Shown here: positions 9,941-18,900 of the stretch, piece after piece
Numbering within the stretch: position 1 is the stretch's first letter
How the letters are laid out: every line of letters starts with the position of its first letter
Assembly: GCA_029961685.1 (NCBI GenBank)
Contig: JARWKL010000001.1
Location: forward strand, 30,640,295 to 30,704,294
DNA: 64,000 nt
Direction of reading: 5' to 3'
Origin: Aristolochia californica
Lineage: Eukaryota > Streptophyta > Magnoliopsida > Piperales > Aristolochiaceae
Notes under the pieces: generated by a model
Told to the model about the DNA's origin: nothing
Databases searched by the model: none
Seen by the model: only the letters and a program-made list of their open reading frames with translations
Translations under genes and position numbers: made by a program

Positions 9941-10785
9941 GCGTAGGAATTAAAGTAAGTGAGCTTGGAAGCTTTCCTGTACAGGCAAGGCAGGAGAAAC
10001 GTCTGATGGGTTCTTTTGCAAATGTTTCTGCAACTCCCATGGAAGGTTATCCAGCACTACCTGCCAAGAAGATTAACAGGGCCACAGAGGCAGCACTTGA
10101 GACACAGGTTACGGCCTTCGCCGGTCTTCAAATTGACTCAGCTTCATACTTACAGAAAGCATTAAGAGTGAATGTTATCACTCTGAGAACAGAGGCCTTT
10201 CATCCCTTTAAATCTGTGCTTCCCATTTTCCAAAGTCGTTTGGGGGCACTGCTGTTTCTTATTTCTGCTTCCCAGGAAATTGTGAATCTACTGCTCTATG
10301 GACGAGGTGTTCCAAACGTGTTTGATGGTTGTATGGATCTAGGAGGAGGCATGTCTCTGAATGGAATACCAACAAGTGTGGAGGTTGGATTCCTTAGTAT
10401 GTTGAAATCTCTAAATTTCTAAAAGGTTGGGTAGCTCCTGAAATGCCCCAGGTGGGCCCTCTAGGTTGTTGGCCGTGAATCCCACTATACGGTGTTGTTG
10501 GCCCTGCATATCTCCGTGCACGATGAAAATGAATTGGAACAGCGGGAATCTCTGATCAGGAGGGCGTTTGATGCACAAGATCAAAGTGGTGATGGAGATC
10601 TCATTAGTGTTGAGGGCCTCCACCAAGTCCTCAGAACAGCAAAATAAATTTGCCAGCTGACCAGCTTGACCATTTATGCAGTTCAGGGTTCATTGTCTAG
10701 AGTGAATTTTGGCAGGTATTATTGGAGGTAGAGAGAAGCTTGGGAGGTTTAAAGGATTCCGTAAATTCGATGGGGAGGAAGCAGA
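9941..10785 (+). pseudogene. Fragment of a plant MINDY-type (DUF4205) deubiquitinase gene, apparently spliced
   Basis: The intact family cleaves Lys48-linked ubiquitin chains using a Cys-His pair. Seen: one frame (start codon at 10,006) carries LQIDSASYLQKALRVN, SRLGALLFLISA, SQEIVNLLL, then VPNVFDGCMDLGGG and VEVGFLSMLKSLNF. A stop follows at 10,420. Past it, the same frame gives ESHYTVL, with the presumed catalytic His codon at 10,483. It then gives IRRAFDAQDQSGDGDLISVE, with an EF-hand-like loop DQSGDGDLISVE at 10,579-10,614. After a frameshift near 10,645, LPADQLDHLC, SEFWQVLLEVERSLGGLKDS and MGRK follow. Stops at 10,462 and 10,698 replace expected Trp codons. About 28 residues seem missing between LFLISA and SQEI compared with my memory of plant homologues. 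The catalytic Cys region is absent. Continuity across most of the length suggests a retroposed or captured mRNA. Confidence 0.7.
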
Positions 10786-11002
10786 CATGCCCCTGCTCAA
10801 CTGTTGCGTTTGCTCTACTGGTACTATGGTCACAACATCTGCCAACTCTTGCTCCAGATTCCATAATGGTAATTGTCTCCATGGCTCCATGTCGCTCCTC
10901 AGCATCCAAAATGCAATGATGTTGCTGTTCGGGAATGGACACTCAAATACCTTACCTCCAAGTGAGGTGATTGTGTTGTGATCGACCTTAGACGGGAAAA
11001 AA
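10786..11002. other. Unassigned segment after the MINDY fragment
   Basis: After the MGRK segment the MINDY-like reading stops matching. Overlapping short open frames exist on both strands at 10,690-10,981, but I recognise none of them. It could be intron, untranslated sequence or another captured piece. Confidence 0.4.
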
Positions 11003-11021
11003 AATTAAAATAAATAAATAA

Positions 11022-11100
<79 letters not shown>
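11003..11100. repeat. Compound microsatellite (AAAT)n (TA)n (TG)n
   Basis: AAAT-type units (about 11,006-11,026) pass into TA repeats to about 11,067, then TG repeats to about 11,095, and end in TATATA. The open frames across it on the minus strand are His-Thr and Ile-Tyr repeats, not genes. Confidence 0.95.
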
Positions 11101-11224
11101 AAAAACAATTGTTTTGCTCCTTTGGTTCAATGCTCTAGTTTTGTAATCTAGAGGATTGCCTCCAATCTCGCGGTTGACACTAATGAATGCATGGATCCAG
11201 ACGTCAGCACGGGCACGGGTCTCT
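11101..11224. other. Short unassigned spacer before gypsy 3 tail
   Basis: Nothing recognisable apart from its position between the microsatellite and the chromodomain tail of gypsy 3. Confidence 0.4.
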
Positions 11225-11268
11225 ACATTCGAGCTTGAGGGCAAGCTCGTTCTCTAGGAGGGGAGTGA
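11225..11268 (+). pseudogene. Chromodomain tail and polypurine tract of gypsy 3
   Basis: The reading TFELEGKLVL then a stop (about 11,227-11,256) corresponds to the last residues of the chromodomain seen in gypsy 1 (FELEDK) and gypsy 2 (FELEEKLFL). The polypurine tract GGAGGGGAG lies at 11,257-11,265, just before the LTR. The rest of the element body is missing or replaced. Confidence 0.7.
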
Positions 11269-11587
11269 TGTTATGGACTCTATAGCATCTAGAGAGGATA
11301 TATTGGGGTTTATTTGCAATTTCAAGTCATTAGTGGTTTAATTACAATTTCAACTCATTAGGGATTTATTTGTGATTTGTTGAACTTATGGCCTTTGGCA
11401 TGTTTTCCCTAATTCCCTATATAGGGATGTGAGATGAATGAAGGAAGGTAAGCATTGAATCAATTAGTTGTAATCAGGTCGGATTCTCCCTTCGAGGTCC
11501 AGGGTTGAGTTCCCTTCGAAGGCTCAAAACATCACAACAATCCTCCCTATTCATCGTCTTCATCGTTGTTAGATCCGGGGCATAACA
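11269..11587 (+). mobile_element. LTR of gypsy 3 (about 319 bp)
   Basis: It starts TGTTATGGACTC at 11,269 after a polypurine tract and ends GGGGCATAACA at 11,587, giving matched TG...CA ends. Its start matches 9,905 and 12,247; its end matches the end of the gypsy 2 LTR (GGGACCATAACA). A TATATAGG box lies near 11,420. Directly after the LTR, mid-integrase sequence of another gypsy copy begins, so this element appears to have inserted into gypsy 2. Confidence 0.8.
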
Positions 11588-12246
11588 CACAATACATCTT
11601 TTCATACCGCGTTGCAAGCTACCCCTTTCAAGGTCCTCTATAGCAGGGATCCTCCACGATTGCACTCATATATGGCCACCTCCACTCAAGTTGAAGCTCT
11701 TGACCAGGCACTACTGGACCGTGATCAAGTACTCCAAGACTCTACCCAATGTCTAAAGAAAGCTCAGGCTCAGATGAAATAATACTATGATAGGGACCAC
11801 AAAGATGTTACTTACAACCCAGGTGCTTATGTGTGGCTCCACCTCCAACCCTACCATCAACAATCCGTTGCTGGCCCCTGCCACAACCTCTCCCCAAAAT
11901 TTTTTGGACCCTTCTAGGTTCTCTTGCGCATTGGCCAGGTGGCTTACCAGCTTCAGATTCCACCAGACTCTCAACTTCATAATGTCTTTCATGTGTCCCT
12001 CCTCAAACCCTTCAAGGATACAACACCACCCCAACCTCCATTCATACCTACAGTGATAGAGGGGCATGCTATCCTCTCTCCAGTAATAGTTTTGCAAGCC
12101 CGACAACTTCAAAACAGGTGGGAGGTCCTCGTCCAGTGGGCTGACACAGATGAAGCGGCTGCCACATTGGAAGATGTGGAGACATTCCGCCAAGCCTACC
12201 TTGCCTTCGAGCTTGAGGAAAAGCTCTTTCTCCAGGGGAGGAATGA
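11588..12246 (+). pseudogene. Ty3/gypsy integrase C-terminus and chromodomain (gypsy 2), broken
   Basis: This is the same family as gypsy 1. It begins abruptly in the integrase at NTSFHTALQATPFKV-type sequence (about 11,591-11,635), since the gypsy 3 LTR abuts it. The integrase C-terminal domain is recognisable (AYVWLHLQPY, then LSPKFFGPF, about 11,825-11,915). It is followed by IGQVAYQLQIPPDSQLHNVF (about 11,927-11,986), the chromodomain WEVLVQWADTD (about 12,119-12,152), and FELEEKLFLQGRN. Stops interrupt at about 11,780 and 11,916; a frame change lies before the long open frame 11,924-12,295, which runs on into the LTR. The integrase catalytic residues are missing, so it is dead. Confidence 0.88.
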
Positions 12247-12681
12247 TGTTATGCACTCAATAGCAGGCCAAGTCATTCAAAGGCGTCGTGGCTGAGTCAT
12301 TAAGTTATTAAGTTAATTACTTTTCTTTCAATTTGCTTTTACTTCAATTTATTTCAATTGATGAGTTATTATGCCACAAGGGCATTATTGTAAGTTTTTG
12401 TCTTGAACACTTGTGTCATCAACCCTACTTAAAGGTGAAAGAGGAATGGAAGGTTAAGTGTTGATTTACCTAAACAAAGGATTGGTGTTCTCTTCTAAGG
12501 AACCATAGGATGGAAGTTCTCCTAATTCGAACCCAAGGTCCAGGTTCCCTTACGAATCTGATTCTATCCTTTTCCATTTCCCGAAACCAAGGTGACCTTG
12601 ACAGAGAAGAACTCATTCTCTAAACCGTGGATTATCCTTCCTAGCACCGTGTTACAAGATCCAAGACCTGGGACCATAACA
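12247..12681 (+). mobile_element. 3' LTR of gypsy 2 (435 bp)
   Basis: It starts TGTTATGCACTCAATAGCA at 12,247, just after the chromodomain and a purine run (CAGGGGAGGAA), and ends GGGACCATAACA at 12,681. TG and CA ends agree with the gypsy 3 LTR, although the middle is diverged and longer. Family X sequence follows at once, so gypsy 2 probably inserted into a family X element. Confidence 0.8.
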
Positions 12682-13060
12682 TTAAGCCCTAAAGTTGGGA
12701 CGTTTTTTAACCTTTAAAATTGAGCGGAGTATGTTTAATACAATGACCGTTTTGACTGGTGTATGGAGTTTTTTCACGTCTACGAGTGATTTTCTTCTAC
12801 CACATGGTGTTTTGTCCAAGTTAGGTCTCTATGTCCTTTTTATCCCCAACTTGAGGGGAATAAGTAAAAGATGTACAAGAAAGAGGTATTTTGTTCATCA
12901 TGTTGTGGTAATTTTTATGTGAACAAAATATTCAAGAAAGGGGAAGACCAAATGATAAAGATTTAACATCTATGAAAATTTTTAGCCTATGAAGATTGAA
13001 AACAAAAATTGAAGACAAAGAATCCTTTTCATTGAAAGTATAGTTATAAACTTCAGCTTG
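12682..13060 (+). mobile_element. 3' interior of family X element, plus strand
   Basis: Bases 12,835-12,985 match the minus strand of 7,815-7,965: GATGTACAAGAAAGAGGTAT, then a GTTGTGG block, then ATATTCAAGAAAGGGG. No coding domain is recognisable; the open frame at 12,695-12,922 lacks any motif I know. A polypurine tract and LTR follow in the plus direction. Confidence 0.6.
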
Positions 13061-13380
13061 AGGGGGAGTGTTGAAGAGCATATGTGGAAGAACCTGACAT
13101 GAGTCTCACAGCTAGAAATCTCATAGAGGTAGAATTAATATGGCAGAGTCTTATAGGAGTCTCAATAGAGGAGGTCTCATAGAAGATTCTTAGTTAAAGA
13201 TGTTTTAGTTATATTAGTCTTCCAATTTATGTTCAATTGTTCTAGGACTTACCTTTTAGTGTTTAACTTTGGTTGTAATTGGGATAAGGGAAGTTTAATT
13301 GTAATTGGTTTCTACTTATTTCCTCTATTATAAGTAGAGGCTCACTGTGCTCAAATTTAAAAAAAAAAATCTCTTTCATG
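13061..13380 (+). mobile_element. Polypurine tract and LTR of family X, plus strand
   Basis: AGGGGGAG at 13,061-13,068 is followed by TGTTGAAGAGCA, an LTR start at 13,069. Internal words TTCTAGGACTTACC, TGTAATTGGGATAAG and CTCTATTATAAGTAGAGG (TATA region, about 13,323-13,340) match the minus-strand LTR at 6,661-7,102 in order. The right end is unclear; it lies near the A-run at 13,360-13,370 and may be truncated. Confidence 0.7.
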
Positions 13381-13474
13381 GTCACTCCTAATTTCACTCC
13401 TAAGTTAGTCTTACAAAAAATTTAAAATTCTCCTCCATGGTTACTCCTAATTTTGATAATGCTATAGCTGTTTT
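13381..13474. other. Short junction region between family X LTR and SIRE-like fragment
   Basis: Contains two copies of CTCCTAATTT-type words preceded by ATGGTCA/ATGGTTA. Not assigned. Confidence 0.35.
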
Positions 13475-13740
13475 ATTTTTTTTAATTTTTGATATAGTTT
13501 GGCAAAGGCCAGAAAATCATCATCCTTATGAGCTAGGAAATCTACCCATGTCAACCTTTAACAGTCATCTACCACCACTAAGGTAAGATGCTTTCCGTTT
13601 AGGCTTAAGCATCAAGTAAGTCCAACTAATTCCATGTGGATTAGTTGAAAAGGATGAGAGATTGAAACTACATTCTTAGATTTGAAAGAAGTTTTGTGTT
13701 GCTTTCAGAGCTTGTCCCTCTCACCAATTTTTTATCTAGT
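13475..13740 (-). pseudogene. SIRE-like copia integrase start, minus strand, broken
   Basis: On the reverse strand, GKQHKTSFKSKNVVS is followed by LIHMELVGLT, then KHLTLVVVDD and TWVDFLAHKD. This is the usual beginning of copia integrase after its zinc-binding region. The first catalytic Asp of the LHMDL-type motif reads as Glu here, and stops occur within the segment. The fragment ends at about 13,475, so the rest of integrase, RT and RNase H are missing. It is continuous with the protease and gag remnants at higher coordinates on the same strand. Confidence 0.8.
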
Positions 13741-13899
13741 AGACCTCTCACTAGGTTCTTTTTCAATAGTTTAAGGAATATATTCTTATATGTCCTAGTC
13801 TCTTATGCTATAACCAAGATTCATCGATTTTTGTACCCAAACAGATGGCACTAGTTGAGGGCAAATTGACTATGTTTACTACATTGGAATTCCTATTTC

Positions 13900-14215
13900 T
13901 ATGTCCCTATAAAACTAGCTCATTGTTTTCGTTCTTTACTCAGCATTTTATCCTTTTCAAATGAAACTTTGTTTCCTTTGTAACCAAATTTACTAAATCT
14001 AAGTAAGTCATGCTTCAACCCTTCTAAGTAATATACATCGGATATGAAAGTGGTTAAGGCACCAATTTTACCAATTCCTTTAATGGTACCTTTCTTATTG
14101 TCTCTTAAAGTTACATGACCTCCATATTTAGGATTGAGTTCAACAAACTTATCCTTATCACCGGTCATGCGCCTCGAGCAATAGCTATCCAAAATCCAAA
14201 TATTTTTTGGTGCAT
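13900..14215 (-). pseudogene. SIRE-like copia protease fragment, minus strand, active site altered
   Basis: Retroviral-type aspartic protease, which would process the polyprotein. On the reverse strand WILDSYCSRRMTGDKDKF (about 14,198-14,145) is the copia protease entry, followed by LNPKYGGHVTLRDN, then KGTIKGIGKIG, and YYLEGLKHDLL, with KGNKVSF near the end. The expected Asp-Ser-Gly active-site triad reads Asp-Ser-Tyr, which should inactivate it. A 90-codon open frame remains. Order and spacing place it between gag and the integrase start. Confidence 0.85.
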
Positions 14216-14219
14216 TTGG

Positions 14220-15110
14220 CTAAAAAAAAAACCTACATCACGAAAAGTTTAACCCTTAGAGATCCATTTTAAGTTGGGGCCCTTTGGGAAAACTTTTGAA
14301 GTGCTAGGTGATTTGGGCTTCCAAATTTATTTTCCCATGTTCTTTTTGGTTACCACAAATTTTTTGATTGTTTTGGGTACCGAAGTTTGTTTGATGTCAT
14401 TTGCATTCTTCACTCTGCAATCATAGTGACCCACCTCAATGTAATAGTGGCATTGAATGAGAGGAAAGGGAGAGAACTTCTTCATTTTATTTTTCTTGTT
14501 CTTCCCAACTTTCCTCTTGGGTGTGGATTTCAGAGGTAGAAGTTTGACTTTCTATTCTAAGTCAAAACTTTTCATTTCAAAAGAAAGTCTATCACATGAT
14601 AGCTTGTTTATAAATCCACACTGTCTCGAGTCATTTGTTATATGGCTTTCATTAGCCTCCTTCAAGACATTAAGCACTTCCTTGAGCTTTTCAATCTCGT
14701 GTAATTGAGCATGCATTTTTTATTTATGTTTTTTAAGACTATGAATTGATTTCTCTAATATTAATTCAAGCTTAGTTTCCTACTTCGAGTCACTTACCTC
14801 TTCTAAAGCGGTAGACTCAACATCATTATCTTCAATTTTTATGAGTCCAACATCAATTTCTTCTTCTTGTTCTTGGGATCTTTGCTTGTGGATGGGGTTC
14901 TTCCTTCATGGTTTTGGAATTTTTTCCTTCTATGCATTGGTTTCCCATACTCAAAACAAACATCAATTCTCTTAAATGATTTGTTATTTTTAGTTCTATG
15001 TTGGCCTTTTCAAAAATTGATATTTTTCATATAGATTATTTGAAGGTGCTAGTGATGAGCTCACCTCTTCATAGCTTTCTTCACTAGAGATACTTTCAAC
15101 AATCATCTTC
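14220..15110 (-). pseudogene. SIRE-like copia gag remnant, minus strand
   Basis: The reverse strand gives a coiled-coil-like stretch (HEIEKLKEVLNVLKEANESH, about 14,700-14,640), then basic KRKVGKNKKNKMKK. A damaged zinc knuckle CHYYIEVGHYDC follows (about 14,455-14,415), in which the second Cys is Tyr. The tail reads SPSTSKVFPKGPNLKWIS (about 14,310-14,255), leading into the protease. This layout is typical of long SIRE/Maximus gag proteins, which package element RNA. Several stops interrupt it. The plus-strand open frame at 14,457-14,708 is a shadow. The gag start is not clear beyond 15,110. Confidence 0.7.
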
Positions 15111-15267
15111 TTGATTTTGATGTAATTGAGCTAACAATTGCAATTATAGTGTTTCAAATACATTTCCTTCAAGAGACACAAAATTCAAGTCTAAGCAATG
15201 AGTCAACAACAGCTTCTCAAAGAGCTCATGCTTCATGGAATGTCAAAGTACTCTTGAAGAAACACCC

Positions 15268-15608
15268 TGTTAAGCACCTAGCCAATACTACCCAAAAGAC
15301 TGGCCTGTTAGGAGCGGAACTCATAGTCACTTAGCCCCAGGATCATAACAGTACACCCCACCTTCGCGAGCCGACGTCCACGGCGGCTTAACACTCAACG
15401 ACGGGTGCTGGGTCAAGATCCCATAATCTCTTACGACGACCACCTCTGGGGCTCCCGACACCCGCATCGGGACTCCCCTCGGGGATTCAAACTCTCGACG
15501 TGGGAGCCTGCTCTGATACCAAATGTTACACACCTAGCCAATACTACCCAAAAGACCGGCCTGTTAGGAGCGGAAGACATATGTACTTAACCCCAGGACC
15601 ATAATACA
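15268..15608 (-). mobile_element. TRIM-like miniature LTR element (341 bp)
   Basis: Two ~85-88-bp direct repeats, 15,268-15,355 and 15,524-15,608, flank a 168-bp non-coding interior. On the plus strand each starts TGTTA and ends ...ACA, with CACCTAGCCAATACTACCCA inside. GCTCTGATACCA at 15,510-15,521, the exact complement of the tRNA-Met primer site, lies two bases inside the right repeat. The complement of a purine tract (CACCCCACCTTC, 15,354-15,365) lies inside the left one. All parts therefore agree on minus-strand orientation. The interior is GC-rich, unlike the surroundings, and encodes nothing recognisable. This fits a terminal-repeat retrotransposon in miniature, which relies on proteins from other elements. 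No clean 5-bp target duplication is certain. Confidence 0.8.
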
Positions 15609-15957
15609 CCCTTAGAGAGAAGAAGAACAATTGAAGACTAGAGTTTATGAAGTATTCCGAAATGTCAAAACTCAATCTATGTAAGAGAGTAGCCTAATTC
15701 TTCCAAAACTTGAGGTACAACGTAAATTTTGGAGATTTAGGACATATTTGCATTCAAAAATTTATTTACCAAACATAAAAACATTTTTCACCTCTTAAAA
15801 TCACTTAGGCTGATGGATTCCCATGCTTTAAAAATTCAAATAGTGAACTAGCATTGGAATGATCAATCAACATATGTTAATGATCCATCAACCAGAAGTA
15901 CATAGGCCAAAAATATAAAGCATGATAGATCACCCAAGGTAGATTGGTTGGTCATCC
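15609..15957. other. AT-rich boundary sequence before the satellite array
   Basis: No gene seen. Bases 15,850-15,957 contain GATCAATC/GATCCATC words and ATAAAGCATGAT, resembling the SIRE-like LTR near 4,935-4,975 on the same strand, so a decayed LTR piece is possible. The satellite starts immediately after. Confidence 0.45.
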
Positions 15958-18900
15958 ATAACAAAACTTTTGTGTTCATTTGTGGTGGGTGAATAAATTT
16001 TCTTTTCTTACATTTTTTTATTGCTTTAAATTCTTACAATACATAAACTTTAAAATTTTCATTTTGTTGTGATTTTTTGCCCTTTATCTCTTTTTTTGTT
16101 TACGAGATGAAGGGAAAGTGAGAACTCAAGCTATGATTTAATAAAATAGTACACATCTAAAATGGAAATGCACAATGCACAAATGTAGCGAGAGATAATG
16201 CACAAAAGTGTGTGTAATTTTTAGAGATTGTAAACTCTTTTTAGTTTTTATATTTCAGGTTTTGCAATCGTCGGGAAAAGGGGGAGGCGGGGCATTTTTA
16301 ACTGAGTGTTGATTCCCTATCCATAAGTCATGCCTTAAAAAAATATATCCAGTTACACATGATAAATTACTTTAAAATCATCTATGATCGTTAGGTCAGC
16401 TTTTTGTAAACGGGCAAAATAATGGCTTGTTTGACTCGGGTAAATATCCCACCGCACGTTCACTTGAGAATTAAATGTTAAACTCTTTAAAAGGTTTGGA
16501 TCAATAGGTCATTTGCATCTTTAAGATGTTTCAAGCATGCATATCCATTTTTTAAAACATGTGTAGAAAAATCTCTTTCTAAAAAAATTCCAAGCTATTA
16601 GGGTTGAACTTGTGAAATTTCCAAAACTTAGATCACAAAAATTTTGTGCTCATTAGTGGTGTGTGAATAAATTTTCTTTACTTAAATTTGTTTATTGCTT
16701 TAAATTCTTTCCATACATAAACTCTAAAATTTTCATTTTGTTGTGATCTATTTGCCTTTTATCTCTTTTTTTGTTTACGAGATGATGGAAAAGTGAAAAC
16801 TAAAGTTTTGGTTTCAGAAAAAAGTATACATCTAAAATGGAAATGCACAATGCACAAATGTAGAGAGAGATGATTCCAAAAAGTGTCTATAATTTTAAGG
16901 GATTGTAAACTTTTTTTAGCTTTTATATATCAGGTTTTGCAATCGTTGGGAAAAGGGCGAGGTGGGGGATTTTTAACTGAGTGTTGACTCCCAATCCATA
17001 AGTCATTCCGTACAAAAAATTTTCCCAATACACATGATAAATCACTTTACAATCTTCTATGATCGATAGGTCAACTTTTGGTAAATGGGCAAAATAATGG
17101 CTTGTTTGACTCGGGTAAATATCCACCGCACGTTCACTTGATAATTTAATGTTATTCTCATTAAAAGGTTTGGATCCATAGGTCATTTGCATCTTTAATA
17201 TGTATCAAGCATGCATACCCATTTTTAAAAACATGTGTAGAAAAATCTCTTTCTTATACAGTTCCGAGCTATTAGGGTTGAACTTGTGGAATTTCCAAAA
17301 CTTGGATAACAAAACTTTTGTGTTCATTTGTGGTGTGTGAATAAATTTTATTTACTTACATTTTTTTATTGTTTTAAATTATTTCCATACATAAACTCTT
17401 AAATTTTCATTTTATTGTGATCTATTTGCGTTTTATCTCTTTTTTTGTTTATGAGATGAAGGAAAAGTGAAAACTCAAGTTTTGATTTAAGAAAAAAGTA
17501 TACATCTAAAATAGAAATTCCCAATGCATAAATGTAGAAAGAGATAATTCCAAAAAGTGTCTGTAATTTTTAGGGATTGTAAACACTTTTTAGTTTTTAT
17601 ATATAAGGTTCAACAATCATCGGGAAAAGGGGGAGGCGGGGGATTTTTTACTGAGTTTTGAGTCCCAATCCATAAGTCATTCCTTAATAAGATCTAGCCA
17701 TTACACATGATAAATCACTTTACAATCGTCTATGATCGTTAGGTCAGCTTTTTGTAAATGGGCAAAATAATGGCTTGTTTGACTCAGGTAAATTCCCACC
17801 GCACGTTCACTTGAGAATTTAATGTTATTCTCTTTAAAAGGTTTAGATCCATATGTCATTTGCATCTTTAACTTGTTTCAAGCATGCATATCCATTTTTA
17901 AAAACATGTGTAGAAAAATCTATTTCTAATAAATTCCGAGCTATTAGGGTTCAACTAGTGGAATTTCCCAAACTTGGATATCAAAACTTTTCTGTTCATT
18001 TGTGGTGTGTGAATAAATTTTCTTTACTTACATTTCTTTATTGCTTTAAATTCTTTCCATACATAAACTATAAAATTATCATTTTGTTGTGATCTATTTG
18101 TCTCTTATCTCTTTTTTTTTTTACGAGATGAAGGGAAAGTGAAAACTCAAGTTTTGATTTAATAAAAAAGTATACATCTAATATGGAAATGCACATTGCA
18201 CAAAGGTAGGGAGAGATAATTCCAAAAAGTGACAGTAATTTTTAGGGATTTAAACTCTTTTTAGTTTTTATATATCAGGTTCTGCAATCGTTAGGAAAAG
18301 GGGGAGGCGGAGGATTTTTAACTGAGTGTTGATTCCCAATCCATAAGTCATCCCTTACAAAAAATATAGCCTGTTATACATGATAAATCACTTTACAATC
18401 TTCTATGATCGGTAGGTCAACTTTTTGTAAATGGGCAAAATAATTGCTTGTTTGACTCGGGTAAATATCCCACTGCACGTTCACTTGAGAGTTTAATGTT
18501 ATTTTCTTTAAAAGGTTTGGATCCATAGGTCATTTGCATCTTTAACATGTTTCAAGAAAGCATATCCATTTTTTGAAACATGTGTAGAAAAATCTCTTTC
18601 TTATAAAATTCTGAGCTATTAGGGTTGAACTAGTGGAATTTCCCAAACTTGGATAACAGAACTTTTGTGTTGATTTGTGGTGTGTGAATAAACTTTCTTT
18701 ACTTACATTTGTTTATTGCTTGAAATTCCATCCATACATAAACTCTAAAATTTTCATTTTGTTGTGATCTATTTGCCTTTTATCTCTTTTTTTGTTTACG
18801 AGATGAAGGGAAAGTGAAAATTCAAGTTATGGTTTAAGAAAAATGTATATATATAAAATGAAAATGCACAATGCTCAAATGTAGAGAGAGATAATTCCAA

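Noticed and set aside
10899..11244. Minus-strand frames with His-Thr and Ile-Tyr repeats
   Set aside because: They translate the TA/TG microsatellite.
14457..14708. Plus-strand frame with a hydrophobic start
   Set aside because: It is a shadow of the minus-strand gag remnant.
15327..15533. Open frames within the GC-rich interior of the TRIM-like element
   Set aside because: They are explained by the non-coding interior flanked by primer site and purine tract; there is no domain.
15268..15608. Cassandra-type TRIM with embedded 5S rRNA sequence
   Set aside because: The terminal repeats are only 85-88 bp, and I see no 5S-like internal promoter.
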